In this document: in pieces, positions 9,747 to 19,273 of the stretch
How positions within the stretch are numbered: position 1 is the first letter of the stretch
How the letters are laid out: each line of letters opens with the position of its first letter
Source: an uncultured Dokdonia sp.
Lineage (GTDB): Bacteria; Bacteroidota; Bacteroidia; Flavobacteriales; Flavobacteriaceae
DNA: 43,839 nt
Direction of reading: 5' to 3'
Assembly (NCBI GenBank): GCA_938002835.1
Contig: CALKZS010000047.1
Span: 1-43,839, forward strand
Notes under the pieces: model-generated
Told to the model about the DNA's origin: nothing
Database searches by the model: none
The model's input: the letters and a program-made list of their open reading frames with translations, nothing else
Translations under genes and position numbers: made by a program

Positions 9747-10982
9747 TTATTCATACCTAAGGGATTCTACAGGATCGAGTTTGGCAGCTTTAATTGCGGG
9801 AAAAAGCCCTGAAAAAATAGCAATTACAAACGTGATTATAGTAGCGGCGCTTATAGCGACCCAAGGTGTAGTAAAGTTAAAATTTGCAATAGTAGCAACA
9901 AGTGCTCCTACAGAAATTCCTAAGATAATTCCTAAAAGACCACCTAATTGTCCAACAATAATAGCTTCATATAAAAATTGTGCAGCAATAGTAGATTTTT
10001 TTGCACCTAAAGCTTTACGTACTCCTATTTCCCGTGTACGTTCAGTTACAGAGACTAGCATTATATTCATCAATGCAATACAAGATCCAAAAATGGTAAT
10101 AATGCTAATTACCCAAGCAGCAACACCTAAAACCCCAGTGATTTCACTTATTTGATTAATCAAGTCATCACTACGACCTATTCCAAAATTATTATCTTCT
10201 ACAGGTGATAGTCCTCTTATTTTTCTAAAAGTAATAATCGCCTCTTCTTCGGCACTGTCTAAAAACTCGGCATTATCTACCATTACACTCACACTATAAT
10301 TAATGTTGGGTTGTGTATACATCGTGCGAGCTACTTGCATAGGTATCAAAACACGTAAATCTTGATTGTTCCCAAAAGTGGCTCCTTTTTCTTGCAGTAT
10401 ACCTATAACATTAAATTTAGTCCCACGTATATTAATGGTCTTATCAATGGGATTATCGTCTTTAAAGAGGTTTTTATAAAAATCACTTCCCAGTACACAA
10501 ACACGTGCGTTGTTAGTTATATCAAAAGGAGTAAAGTTTCGGCCTTTATCTAGTTTGAGGCCTGTATTTGTGAGATAATTTTCATTAACACCTACCACAG
10601 AAACTTCAGGATCTGTCTTATCATTTTCATATTTTACTTCGGCAGTACGGGTTCCATAAAAAGAAGTAGCAGTACGAGCAGTTGGATAGTTGTATTTTTC
10701 TGTAAATTCCTTGACCTGGCGATAGCCTATAACAGGATTAACCACAGCGCGTTCATCAGATCTACGGGTTGTAAACTCATAACGTTGTAAGTTAAATGTA
10801 TTACTTCCCATACTAGCAAAGTCACTATTTATCGTGTTTTCTAGTGCTTTAACAAGGCTTAAAATACCTACTAAAGCAGTGATTCCTATGGCAATGATAA
10901 AAACAGTCAATATGGTGCGCAGTAGCTGACTCTTAATGCTATCAAAAGCAATGCGTAAATTCTCGCGTAAAAGTGAAAACAT
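9747..10982 (-). CDS. ABC transporter permease, MacB/FtsX type
   Basis: The 411-residue protein has one N-terminal membrane helix (about 20-42), a large periplasmic MacB_PCD domain (about 45-270), and three C-terminal helices forming the FtsX domain. The coupling motif REIGVRKALGAKKSTI follows the second helix. Such permeases work with a separate ATPase in mechanotransmission or lipoprotein and peptide export; no ATPase gene is adjacent here, so the partner is elsewhere. The start MFSLLRENLRIAFDS is typical of the family. The identity is firm; the substrate is unknown. Confidence 0.93.
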   Translation of the reverse strand: MFSLLRENLRIAFDSIKSQLLRTILTVFIIAIGITALVGILSLVKALENTINSDFASMGSNTFNLQRYEFTTRRSDERAVVNPVIGYRQVKEFTEKYNYPTARTATSFYGTRTAEVKYENDKTDPEVSVVGVNENYLTNTGLKLDKGRNFTPFDITNNARVCVLGSDFYKNLFKDDNPIDKTINIRGTKFNVIGILQEKGATFGNNQDLRVLIPMQVARTMYTQPNINYSVSVMVDNAEFLDSAEEEAIITFRKIRGLSPVEDNNFGIGRSDDLINQISEITGVLGVAAWVISIITIFGSCIALMNIMLVSVTERTREIGVRKALGAKKSTIAAQFLYEAIIVGQLGGLLGIILGISVGALVATIANFNFTTPWVAISAATIITFVIAIFSGLFPAIKAAKLDPVESLRYE

Positions 10983-11394
10983 CTTTATATAGTTATTTTA
11001 AAATTGACATCGCGTCTGTACATAAGACTACAAAGACCTAAAAACGTTACGAGATATCTTATTTTATTGTAAAAATATAATATAATCATAAAGAGCAATC
11101 AAGTATTTACCTATTTGTGAGAGCAGTATCCCGCTTTCTGTTGCAATTCCTCGAGATGGCGATGCCAGTCTCTGCGGGATTTTCACGGCAATCGGGGCTA
11201 GAGACAGAAGTCTTTTTGTTATTGTAAACATTAAAAATAAAAAATGAAGCAATCCTACACCATAATAGCTCACAAAACCCTCAATTTTTAAGATATTTGC
11301 GAGACGCTGTGAGCGTGGGTAATGGTTATTAGATGTTTGTCAGTCATCTTATTTCCATAGTATATTGAACTGACTAAAGACTAACGATTTTTAT
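10983..11394. other. Divergent intergenic region upstream of permease and hisS genes
   Basis: No believable gene lies here. A 69-residue minus-strand frame exists, but it overlaps a structured repeat-like element and lacks recognisable features. The segment nearest hisS has no exact TAnnTTTG box. Confidence 0.6.
11117..11201 (-). repeat. Structured intergenic element resembling an interspersed flavobacterial element
   Basis: Read on the minus strand it opens with CTAGCCCCGATTG and closes with GAAAGCGGGATACTGCTCTC. ATCCCGC (11128-11134) pairs with GCGGGAT (11174-11180), and inside this GAGAcTGGC pairs with GCCATCTC around an ATC loop. From memory, similar conserved ends around a variable hairpin recur in intergenic regions of other Flavobacteriaceae; this is not verified here. 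Its function is unknown. Confidence 0.5.
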
Positions 11395-13140
11395 ATGAGC
11401 TCAAAGCCTAGTATACCTAAAGGAACTCGCGATTTTTCACCTGTAGAAGTGGCAAAACGCACCTATATAATGAATACCATTCGTTCTCAATTTCAGCACT
11501 ATGGTTTTCAACCTATTGAAACGCCTAGTTTTGAAAATAGCAGTACTCTTATGGGAAAATATGGAGAAGAAGGAGATAGACTCATTTTTAAGATATTAGA
11601 TTCTGGTGAGTATATTGAAAAAGCTAAATTAAAGATAGAGAAGGTAAATTCTAAAGAGATAGCATATTTGACTATTTTATTAGAAGAAGTTTTTATTCAT
11701 TTAAAATCTTATATTATAAAATCAGATATTATAGAACATAATAATGGGCCATTATTTTTAGCAGAATTTATTAATAATAGAATAAATGGAGTTATATCTT
11801 CATCAGCAGGAATTGCTGATGTAAATAGATTTGAAAATGATATAGTTGATTTTTTTAAAGCTAATGCATTAGATATTGGAATTACTTTATATAGAAAAAA
11901 TGAATTCTTCACATCCGACGATTCTTTCCAGAATTTTAAAATGGAAGAGTTAAGAGAATTTCAAGAAAGATTAATAACTTATTTGAATATAAAATATTTT
12001 CATCGAGTTCCAAGTAAAGCACTCACCCCACAAATTTCAGAAAAAGCACTCCGTTACGATCTCACAGTACCATTTGCGCGATATGTAGTCCAACACCAAA
12101 ACGATATTGTATTTCCATTTAAAAGATTCCAGATCCAACCCGTATGGAGAGCAGATAGACCGCAAAAAGGTCGTTTTAGAGAGTTTTATCAGTGTGATGC
12201 AGATGTGGTAGGAAGTGATTCTTTATGGCAAGAAGTAGAGTTTGTACAATTGTATGATGCTGTGTTTACAGCATTAAAATTAGAAGGAGTTACAATCAAG
12301 ATGAATAACAGAAAAGTACTTTCTGGTATTGCAGAAGTAATAGGCGCAAGTGATAAACTCATAGATTTTACAGTCGCATTAGACAAGTTAGATAAAATAG
12401 GAGAAGAAGGGGTTACTAAAGAAATGCTGTCTAAAGGAATTACTCAAGAAGCTATAAACAAAGTTGCTCCTTTATTTAGCTTGTCTGGAAATTTTGGAGA
12501 GCAGTTAGAAACACTACAATCGTTACTCTCAGATTCTGAAACTGGAAAGGAAGGAATTAAAGAGTTATTATTTATTAATGATGCTATTTCTAATCTAGGT
12601 TTACAAACGGCAACTTTACAATTAGATGTAACACTTGCTAGAGGTCTTAATTATTATACAGGAGCTATTTTTGAAGTAGCAGCACCAGAGGGAGTAAAAA
12701 TGGGAAGTATAGGCGGTGGCGGTCGTTATGCAGATCTTACAGGTATTTTTGGATTAAAAGATATGAGCGGTGTAGGGATCTCATTTGGTCTAGACCGTAT
12801 TGCATTAGTACTTGAAGAGCTCAATCTTTTTCCAGAAGATACTACAGAAGGAGTGAAGGTGTTTTTTGTAAATTTTGGAGATACAGAAGCCAGTTATGCA
12901 ATGCAAGCGATAGGTAAACTACGTAAAGCAGGAATTTCTGCAGAGCTGTATCCAGATCCTGTAACGAGTAATAAGCAAATGAAAAAACAAATGACGTATG
13001 CAAACCGTCGCAATATTCCGTTTTTAGTATTAGCTGGAACACAAGAAGTAGAAGATAAAACGTTTACCTTAAAGAATATGGCAGGAGGAACACAAGAGAC
13101 TGTAAGTTTTGATTCTCTATTAAAACATCTTTCGTCATAA
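11395..13140 (+). CDS. hisS: Histidyl-tRNA synthetase with an unusual AT-rich internal insertion
   Basis: This class II synthetase charges tRNA-His in the cytosol. Visible features are motif 1 near [20 protein letters not shown] (39-58), motif 2 [20 protein letters not shown] (about 232-251), the histidine signature [15 protein letters not shown], the motif-3 region [15 protein letters not shown], and a C-terminal anticodon-binding domain. At 581 residues it is about 120 longer than the usual 455-465. The excess lies between GEYIEKA (71-77) and [13 protein letters not shown] (211 onward), where relatives have only a short linker. The insert stays in frame but is far more AT-rich than the flanks. 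All recognised catalytic motifs are intact. Confidence 0.95.
   Translation: MSSKPSIPKGTRDFSPVEVAKRTYIMNTIRSQFQHYGFQPIETPSFENSSTLMGKYGEEGDRLIFKILDSGEYIEKAKLKIEKVNSKEIAYLTILLEEVFIHLKSYIIKSDIIEHNNGPLFLAEFINNRINGVISSSAGIADVNRFENDIVDFFKANALDIGITLYRKNEFFTSDDSFQNFKMEELREFQERLITYLNIKYFHRVPSKALTPQISEKALRYDLTVPFARYVVQHQNDIVFPFKRFQIQPVWRADRPQKGRFREFYQCDADVVGSDSLWQEVEFVQLYDAVFTALKLEGVTIKMNNRKVLSGIAEVIGASDKLIDFTVALDKLDKIGEEGVTKEMLSKGITQEAINKVAPLFSLSGNFGEQLETLQSLLSDSETGKEGIKELLFINDAISNLGLQTATLQLDVTLARGLNYYTGAIFEVAAPEGVKMGSIGGGGRYADLTGIFGLKDMSGVGISFGLDRIALVLEELNLFPEDTTEGVKVFFVNFGDTEASYAMQAIGKLRKAGISAELYPDPVTSNKQMKKQMTYANRRNIPFLVLAGTQEVEDKTFTLKNMAGGTQETVSFDSLLKHLSS
11626..12018 (+). other. In-frame AT-rich insertion within hisS
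   Basis: This stretch encodes about residues 78-208 of HisRS. A hand count gives 68 G+C in 11641-11940 (300 bases, about 23%) against 68 in 12121-12300 (180 bases, about 38%). It reads as a mostly helical, hydrophobic/charged segment with no motif I recognise. Exact boundaries are approximate, since the family linker is variable. Confidence 0.7.
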
Positions 13141-13152
13141 AAGAAGAATATT

Positions 13153-13899
13153 GTGAAGAATGATTTTTCGTTTTTAATTATAGAGAATACAGAAAATATT
13201 AAAAATGATGCAGTTATTCTTGGTGATTTATACTCTTCTGATTATAAGCTTGTTAAAGAAAGCACTTTAAAAGATTGTAAATTACCAGAAGACGATCAAA
13301 TAAGTATAGGGTATTATAAAAATCAAATCATTCTTTGTGATAGAATGGAGTTAGTAAATGTAATTCTAGAAAACTCATTTGATCTCACTTTTGAAGAAGA
13401 AGAAGAGCAAAGACTTGTAAATTTTTTTCCGTTATCAGAAATATTAACGGTAGCTCATATAGAAGACTATAATTTTTATGGATATTCTTTAATAAAAAAG
13501 GGAGTCAAAAAAAGGATAAAACTCCTAGTAGATTCAAGCAATTATGTAGATATTGGAGCGCCTTTAGAAGAAGAAATATATAATAACCAATTAAAAGATG
13601 ATGAAAGTAAAGTTGTTATTAACAATGAACAGCAATTTGTGCAGCAAGTGATTTTTACATTTTTAAAAAATAAATTGGATATAGATTTTAATGAAACAGA
13701 TTCATTTGAGTTTATGAATGATATTATATTTAATACTTATGAAGCCATTGCATCTGACAATTCGTTTAACGATATAAATCAAGATACATCACATTCTAAA
13801 TTGGTCACACATAATACATCAGGTAACTGGATAACTTATATATTCATTTTAGTATTGCTTCTTATATTGAGTTGTTTTTTATTATTACTTAATAAATAA
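13153..13899 (+). CDS. Tail-anchored protein of unknown function
   Basis: The 248-residue frame uses a GTG start 12 bases after the hisS stop; no in-frame ATG is available nearby. The protein is acidic and soluble-looking up to about residue 224, then ends in a single hydrophobic helix (WITYIFILVLLLILSCFLLL) with only two or three residues after it, as in tail-anchored membrane proteins. I recognise no domain. It probably shares the hisS transcript. The coding sequence looks more AT-rich than hisS proper. It appears real because of the long open frame, tight spacing and coherent composition. Confidence 0.65.
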   Translation: MKNDFSFLIIENTENIKNDAVILGDLYSSDYKLVKESTLKDCKLPEDDQISIGYYKNQIILCDRMELVNVILENSFDLTFEEEEEQRLVNFFPLSEILTVAHIEDYNFYGYSLIKKGVKKRIKLLVDSSNYVDIGAPLEEEIYNNQLKDDESKVVINNEQQFVQQVIFTFLKNKLDIDFNETDSFEFMNDIIFNTYEAIASDNSFNDINQDTSHSKLVTHNTSGNWITYIFILVLLLILSCFLLLLNK

Positions 13900-13957
13900 C
13901 TAGCGCTAGCGTTAAAAGAGAATAAAAATTGTAAATTTTAAACACAAGAAAAATACA

Positions 13958-16399
13958 ATGAGCCTAAATCTAAAAAAACTTCTCCCGCATATTTTAGTTG
14001 TTCTCGGTTTTATAGTCGTGGCATTGCTATACTTTAATCCGGTGCTTTCTGGCAAACGTATTTATCAGAACGATATTAAGCTATATGAAGGTATGGCAAA
14101 GCAACATCGTGATTTTAGAGAGGCAACAGGAGAGGAGACTTTTTGGACAAATAGCGCTTTTGGAGGGATGCCAACTTATCAACTGGGAGCTCGCTTTCCT
14201 AATGATGTAATGGATGGCTTAGACAGACTCATACGATTTTTACCACGTCCGGCAGATTATCTATTTCTTTATTTTATATCGTTCTATATACTAATGCTAG
14301 TGATGCGAGTAGATTGGAAACTTGCCGTTGTAGGAGCATTGGCCTTTGGCTTTTCTACATATCTAATTATAATAATAGGAGTAGGTCATAACTCAAAAGT
14401 ACACGCTATAGGGTATTTCCCTCTAGTACTATCAGGAATTTTAATGATGTTCCAGAAACGATATTTATGGGGATTTTTACTAACTGCTGTTGCGATGGGA
14501 CTAGAAATTCAGGCAAATCACCTTCAAATGACATATTACCTTGGCTGGTTATGTCTCATTCTAGGTATTGCTTATTTAATAGATGCAGTAAAGAAGAAAG
14601 AACTTCCACATTTTGCAAAATCAGTAGGATTACTTGTTGTTGCCGTAATTATTGGTTTAGCAACTAATGCCTCTATGATTTTATCTACTTTAGAGTATTC
14701 AAAAGCTACAGTACGAGGTGAGAGACTCTTAACAGATAACTCATCAAAAGAAGCTGGATCAGACGGATTAGATTATGAGTCTATCACACAGTGGAGTTAT
14801 GGTAAATTAGAATCACTAAACCTTATTGCTCCTAAGTTTATGGGTACAGGAACAGCATCAGACCTGGGGAGAGATTCTGCTTTTGCAAAAGCGTTAAGAA
14901 ATCTAGGTGTTGCGTCTAATGATGTAAATCTATATGCACAATCTACACGTTTATATTGGGGAGAACAACCTTTTGTAGAAGCTCCGCCATATTTGGGAAT
15001 AACTGTTTTTGCACTTGCTTTATTAGGTATATTCTTTATAAAAGGAAGATTGCGATGGTGGTTACTCGGTGGAATGATTTTTTCATTAATGTTAAGTTGG
15101 GGTAAAAACTTAGATTGGCTTTCTAGGTTTTTTGTAGATTATATTCCTTTCTATAATAAATTTAGAGCTGTCACAAGTATTCAAGTGATTTTAGAAATGC
15201 TTTTGCCTATAGCGGCAATTGTAGGGATACATCATTTTTTTAAAAATACATTTGATCAAAAAAATAAGGTTAAAACCATTCTTTATGTGATGGGGTCGCT
15301 TGTTTTGTTTTTAGTGGTTTTATACTTATTTAGCGGGTCCTTATTTAATCTAAGATCTGCCGCAGAAGAGCAAATGGCAATACAACAGCCAGAGATTTTA
15401 AATGCGATAAAAGAAGATAGACTTACTATATTGAGAAGTGATGTTTTACGATCTATATTTTTTGTAGTATTAATAGGAGCAGTGTTATGGCTTACTGTAA
15501 AACAAAAAATATCTCAAAACCTTACTATTATTGCTATAGGAGTGCTTATCGTTTTTGATTTAGTAAGCGTAGACAGACGATCTGTAAATGAAGATAGTTT
15601 TATCACGCAACGTCAATATGATAGAAATTTTGAAAAAACTCCAGCAGACACTAAAATACTAGAAGACGATAGCTATTTTAGAGTTATAGACTTTGCTCGT
15701 GGTTTTTCAAGCTCACATACATCATACTTTTTTAATTCGCTCAACGGGTATTCTGCAGTACAGCCTCGCCGTATGGACGATTTATATTATAAACAAGTTT
15801 ATCAAAAAGAAACAAGAAACGATGAGATACTCCATATGTACAATGTAAAGTACATACTAGATCTAGATGAATCTGAACAAGGATTATCTCTCAGTATAAA
15901 TCCGGAAGCAAATGGTCCTGCGTGGTTTGTAAATGAGATTCAATATGTGCCAGATTATAATACAGAATTTGAAACTCTAAAAAAAGCAGATACTAAGAAT
16001 ACAGTTATTATAAGAGATGATTATCGTGAACAACTAGGTAATTTCCAACCACAACGTGATAGTCTTTCTAGTGTTATACCTAAAGACATACAGCCTAATA
16101 AATTAGTATATCAAGTAACAAATAGTAAAGATGGCTTTTTAGTTTTTGCAGAAAATTATTATTATAAAGGTTGGACAGCAACTATAGATGGTCAGGAAAG
16201 TGATATTCTATCTGTAAACTACGCTTTGAGAGGTTTAAAAGTACCTGCTGGAAATCACGAGATTGTTATGAAGTTTGAGCCACAGGTAGTTCAAACAGGA
16301 GGTATGATTATGCTAGGTAGTAGTGTGTTGTTATTTTTACTTCTTCTAGGAGGTGTATACTATAGCTATAAAAATAATCCTACAGCGCAACAAGTATAA
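13958..16399 (+). CDS. YfhO-family polytopic membrane protein
   Basis: The 813-residue protein has an N-terminal set of about ten membrane helices with conserved short loops (SAFGGMPTYQLGARFPND near 65), a long extracytoplasmic domain (about 540-780) and a final helix near the C-terminus. This matches the YfhO family, glycosyltransferase-like GT-C fold proteins of which some transfer sugars to wall polymers. The following glycosyltransferase and flippase genes support a surface-glycan role. A degenerate palindrome is read as AFAKAL near residue 310. The acceptor and sugar are unknown. Confidence 0.88.
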   Translation: MSLNLKKLLPHILVVLGFIVVALLYFNPVLSGKRIYQNDIKLYEGMAKQHRDFREATGEETFWTNSAFGGMPTYQLGARFPNDVMDGLDRLIRFLPRPADYLFLYFISFYILMLVMRVDWKLAVVGALAFGFSTYLIIIIGVGHNSKVHAIGYFPLVLSGILMMFQKRYLWGFLLTAVAMGLEIQANHLQMTYYLGWLCLILGIAYLIDAVKKKELPHFAKSVGLLVVAVIIGLATNASMILSTLEYSKATVRGERLLTDNSSKEAGSDGLDYESITQWSYGKLESLNLIAPKFMGTGTASDLGRDSAFAKALRNLGVASNDVNLYAQSTRLYWGEQPFVEAPPYLGITVFALALLGIFFIKGRLRWWLLGGMIFSLMLSWGKNLDWLSRFFVDYIPFYNKFRAVTSIQVILEMLLPIAAIVGIHHFFKNTFDQKNKVKTILYVMGSLVLFLVVLYLFSGSLFNLRSAAEEQMAIQQPEILNAIKEDRLTILRSDVLRSIFFVVLIGAVLWLTVKQKISQNLTIIAIGVLIVFDLVSVDRRSVNEDSFITQRQYDRNFEKTPADTKILEDDSYFRVIDFARGFSSSHTSYFFNSLNGYSAVQPRRMDDLYYKQVYQKETRNDEILHMYNVKYILDLDESEQGLSLSINPEANGPAWFVNEIQYVPDYNTEFETLKKADTKNTVIIRDDYREQLGNFQPQRDSLSSVIPKDIQPNKLVYQVTNSKDGFLVFAENYYYKGWTATIDGQESDILSVNYALRGLKVPAGNHEIVMKFEPQVVQTGGMIMLGSSVLLFLLLLGGVYYSYKNNPTAQQV
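14879..14892. repeat. Degenerate dispersed palindrome (12/14)
   Basis: GCTTTTGCAAAAGC differs from the consensus by a matched pair of changes that keep it a perfect palindrome. It is read as AFAKA inside the YfhO-family gene. Confidence 0.45.
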
Positions 16400-16404
16400 A
16401 CTTG

Positions 16405-17691
16405 ATGAAACAGAAAGTACTCATCATTGCATATTACTGGCCTCCTGCAGGTGGTCCAGGTGTACAAAGATGGCTTAAATTTGTAAAGTATCTTCCTGAG
16501 TTTGATATAGTGCCTATAGTGTATGTTCCAGAAAATCCTAATTACCCCATTATAGATAACTCTTTATTGACAGAAGTTTCAGAAGGAATTACTATACTTA
16601 AGCAACCTATAAAAGAACCGTATGGGTGGGCAAATGCGCTTTCGCGAAAGCAAACCAAAACTATATCATCAGGTATTTTACCTAAAGAAAAGAAACAGTC
16701 ACTATTGCAAAAGTTTTTGCTATATGTGAGAGGTAATTTTTTTATTCCAGATGCTAGAAAAGGATGGATACAACCTTCTGTACTATATCTAAAGCAATAT
16801 ATTCAAGAGAATGCTATAGAAACGATAATCACAACAGGGCCTCCACACAGTTTGCATCTTATTGGGAAAGAGCTAAAAAAATGGAAACCTAACCTCAATT
16901 GGTTTACAGACTTTAGAGATCCTTGGACAACAATAGGATATCACGATAAATTGCGAATGACAGCTAGAACAAAAGAGAAACACAAGCAGTTAGAACGTGA
17001 GGTTTTACAAGAAGCAAACCATATAATTGTTACCAGTCCAGGAACAAAAAGAGAGTTTACTGCAATCACTCAAAAGCCTATTACTGTTATTACAAATGGG
17101 TATGATGATAGAGAAGTGATAGCTCATAGATATACTGGAAAATTTATACTTGCACACATAGGATCATTGCTTTCAGATCGATGTCCAGAAATGTTGTGGC
17201 AAGTCTTAAAAGAATTATGTGCAGAAAATACAGATTTTAAAAATGCATTTAGACTTGTTCTTGCGGGTAAAGTAAGTGCCGAAGTAATAGAGAGTATACA
17301 AAGTCACGGTCTTAAAGACTATCTTGATTTTAAAGGATATGTATCACACAGTGAAGCATTGCATATACAGGAAACAGCTACAGCCTTACTTCTCATAGAA
17401 ATAGACTCCGTAAATACTAAAGGAATCATAGCAGGTAAACTCTTTGAATATCTATCTTCAAAACGTCCTATTATAGCGATTGGCCCAGAAGGTGCAGATA
17501 TAAAAGATATTATAGAAGAAACCAGAAGCGGGATTTTTACAACATATTCAGATCACGATCGTATTAAAAACTGGATAGTAACTCTCTTTAAAAATAGAGG
17601 AAAGCTAGATAATGATATTAATAATTTAGAGATACAGAAATATCACCGTAAGAGTTTAACAGTTTCTTTAGCGCAGTTACTTAAAAACTAA
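16405..17691 (+). CDS. Glycosyltransferase, GT4-like (GT-B fold)
   Basis: The 428-residue protein starts MKQKVLIIAYYWPPAGGPGV at the ATG in 16405-16407; a TTG one codon earlier is less likely. The glycine-rich N-terminal loop, DFRDPWT acceptor-side motif, VITNGYD linker motif and C-terminal GKLFEYLSSKRPIIAIGPEG donor-binding region are those of family 4 type glycosyltransferases. It would transfer a nucleotide-activated sugar on the cytoplasmic side of the membrane. It lies 5 bases after the YfhO gene and 13 before the flippase. A palindrome copy is read as ALSRKQ. Donor and acceptor are unknown. Confidence 0.9.
   Translation: MKQKVLIIAYYWPPAGGPGVQRWLKFVKYLPEFDIVPIVYVPENPNYPIIDNSLLTEVSEGITILKQPIKEPYGWANALSRKQTKTISSGILPKEKKQSLLQKFLLYVRGNFFIPDARKGWIQPSVLYLKQYIQENAIETIITTGPPHSLHLIGKELKKWKPNLNWFTDFRDPWTTIGYHDKLRMTARTKEKHKQLEREVLQEANHIIVTSPGTKREFTAITQKPITVITNGYDDREVIAHRYTGKFILAHIGSLLSDRCPEMLWQVLKELCAENTDFKNAFRLVLAGKVSAEVIESIQSHGLKDYLDFKGYVSHSEALHIQETATALLLIEIDSVNTKGIIAGKLFEYLSSKRPIIAIGPEGADIKDIIEETRSGIFTTYSDHDRIKNWIVTLFKNRGKLDNDINNLEIQKYHRKSLTVSLAQLLKN
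16638..16651. repeat. Dispersed palindrome copy (perfect)
   Basis: GCTTTCGCGAAAGC, exact 14-mer, inside the glycosyltransferase gene and read as LSRK in a surface-type linker. Confidence 0.85.
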
Positions 17692-17704
17692 TTATAATAT
17701 TACT

Positions 17705-19213
17705 ATGGGTATTATAATCAAACAATCGTTTCAAAATTTATTAACTACCTATTTAGGTTTTGCCTTAGGAGCTATAAATACACTTTTTTTGTTTGTAAAC
17801 TTTATGAATGATGTTTATTATGGTTTAGTAGGTTTTATACTTTCTACAGCATTTATTTTGGTTCCCTTTTTTGCTTTTGGAGTGCATAATACAATGGTAA
17901 AGTTTTACTCTTCTTTTGAAGACAAAGATCAGGACAGATTTCTATTTTGGATGCTCTTATTACCACTTCTCATTATAGTCCCAGCTACAGGAATTACTGT
18001 GATCTTTTATGAGGCAATTGCACAATTTTTAAGTTCAAAAAACACAATAGTAGCAGATTATGTGTGGTATATTTTTATCATTGCGGTATCGACTTCTTAT
18101 TTTGAAGTATTTTTTGCGTGGGCTAAAGTGCAACTCAAAAGCACTTTCGGTAATTTTTTGAAAGAAGTTTTTCATAGGCTAGGAGTAACCGTATTACTCC
18201 TGCTATTAGCATTTGAGATTATAGGAATATCATTATTTATAAAATCGCTAGTCTCTATTTACATTGGCCGAATGTTTATAATGATGTTTTATGCTTTTAA
18301 GTTGCGGAAGCCTGTTTTTATGCTTTCGCGAAAGCGTATAGAAAACCCATCTATAGTACCAGTATCTAAGTTGTCAAAACAAGGTGTTGCTATTATAAAA
18401 TATTCGGTATTAATTATTATTGCGGGTTCTGTTGCTACTTTATTGATTGATATAGATAAGTTTATGATAGGGAAGTACATCGTTATTGAAAAAGTAGCTT
18501 ATTATTCTGTCGCTATCTATATTGCCACCGTAATAGGTGTTCCCGCAAGAGCAATGTTGCAGATTACATTTCCTATGGTTGCAAAAATGCTAAATAATAA
18601 AGAATATACTGCAATGCATACTTTGTATCAAAAAAGTAGTCTTACGTTGCTTATAATCTCTGGATTGTTGTTTATACTGATTGTATGTAATATAAAGAGT
18701 TTGTATCTCATAGTTGGTCCAGCATATGCAACGGGATTATATGTAGTGCTATTTATAAGTATGTCAAAACTACTAGACAATGCATTAGGGGTTAATAATG
18801 CCATTGTTTTTTATAGTGATTATTACCGTATTGTATTAGTTATAGGTGTTATAGCTGTGATTATTGCTATCGTACTTAATATGGTACTGATTCCTTTAAT
18901 GGGTATCAATGGTGCTGGTATTGCGACGCTTATTGCAACGGTAGTATATTCTACAGCAAAGCTTATTGTCGTACAACTTAAATTTAAAATGCAACCTTTT
19001 ACTTCTGGATCTTTAAAAGCATTTGTAATAATCGTGGTGTTTTATAGTGTTTTTTACTTTTGGGATTTTAATATAAATCCTTTTGTAGCGATTGCAGTAA
19101 AGGGTAGTATTATCGGGATAAGTTATATAGCGATAGTTTATATGCTAAAAGTGAGTAAAGATGTAAATGAGATGGTATATACTATGATTGCTCGCATAAA
19201 AAATATATTTTAA
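17705..19213 (+). CDS. Polysaccharide flippase, Wzx/MATE-like
   Basis: The 502-residue protein has about 14 hydrophobic segments spread over its whole length, opening with MGIIIKQSFQNLLTTYLGFA, as in the polysaccharide biosynthesis (Wzx/MurJ-like) transporter superfamily. These proteins flip lipid-linked oligosaccharides across the inner membrane. Its position right after a glycosyltransferase and a YfhO-type protein supports lipid-linked glycan export. A palindrome copy sits in a predicted polar loop, read as MLSRKR. The cargo is unknown. Transcription ends at a hairpin shared with the convergent small gene. Confidence 0.88.
   Translation: MGIIIKQSFQNLLTTYLGFALGAINTLFLFVNFMNDVYYGLVGFILSTAFILVPFFAFGVHNTMVKFYSSFEDKDQDRFLFWMLLLPLLIIVPATGITVIFYEAIAQFLSSKNTIVADYVWYIFIIAVSTSYFEVFFAWAKVQLKSTFGNFLKEVFHRLGVTVLLLLLAFEIIGISLFIKSLVSIYIGRMFIMMFYAFKLRKPVFMLSRKRIENPSIVPVSKLSKQGVAIIKYSVLIIIAGSVATLLIDIDKFMIGKYIVIEKVAYYSVAIYIATVIGVPARAMLQITFPMVAKMLNNKEYTAMHTLYQKSSLTLLIISGLLFILIVCNIKSLYLIVGPAYATGLYVVLFISMSKLLDNALGVNNAIVFYSDYYRIVLVIGVIAVIIAIVLNMVLIPLMGINGAGIATLIATVVYSTAKLIVVQLKFKMQPFTSGSLKAFVIIVVFYSVFYFWDFNINPFVAIAVKGSIIGISYIAIVYMLKVSKDVNEMVYTMIARIKNIF
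18322..18335. repeat. Dispersed palindrome copy (perfect)
   Basis: GCTTTCGCGAAAGC, exact 14-mer, inside the flippase gene in a polar loop, read as LSRK. Confidence 0.85.
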
Positions 19214-19215
19214 AA

Positions 19216-19252
19216 AGAAAACCCCGATCTGTATTAACAAATCGAGGCTTTT
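19216..19252. terminator. Bidirectional intrinsic terminator
   Basis: CCCCGAT (19222-19228) pairs with ATCGAGG (19241-19247), with one mismatch, and the stem is flanked by an A-run and a CTTTT tract. It lies between convergent genes, so it can stop transcripts on both strands. Confidence 0.65.
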
Positions 19253-19273
19253 CATAACCAACCAAAAAAGTTT

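Noticed and set aside
9781-10155. 124-residue plus-strand frame opposite the MacB-like permease
   Set aside because: It is the antisense of the well-supported permease and has no family features.
11064-11273. 69-residue minus-strand frame upstream of the permease
   Set aside because: It overlaps the structured repeat-like element, shows no known domain and gives poor start context.
11626-12018. Frameshift or sequencing error in hisS
   Set aside because: The frame stays open and all catalytic motifs before and after are in the same frame; an error would have broken one side.
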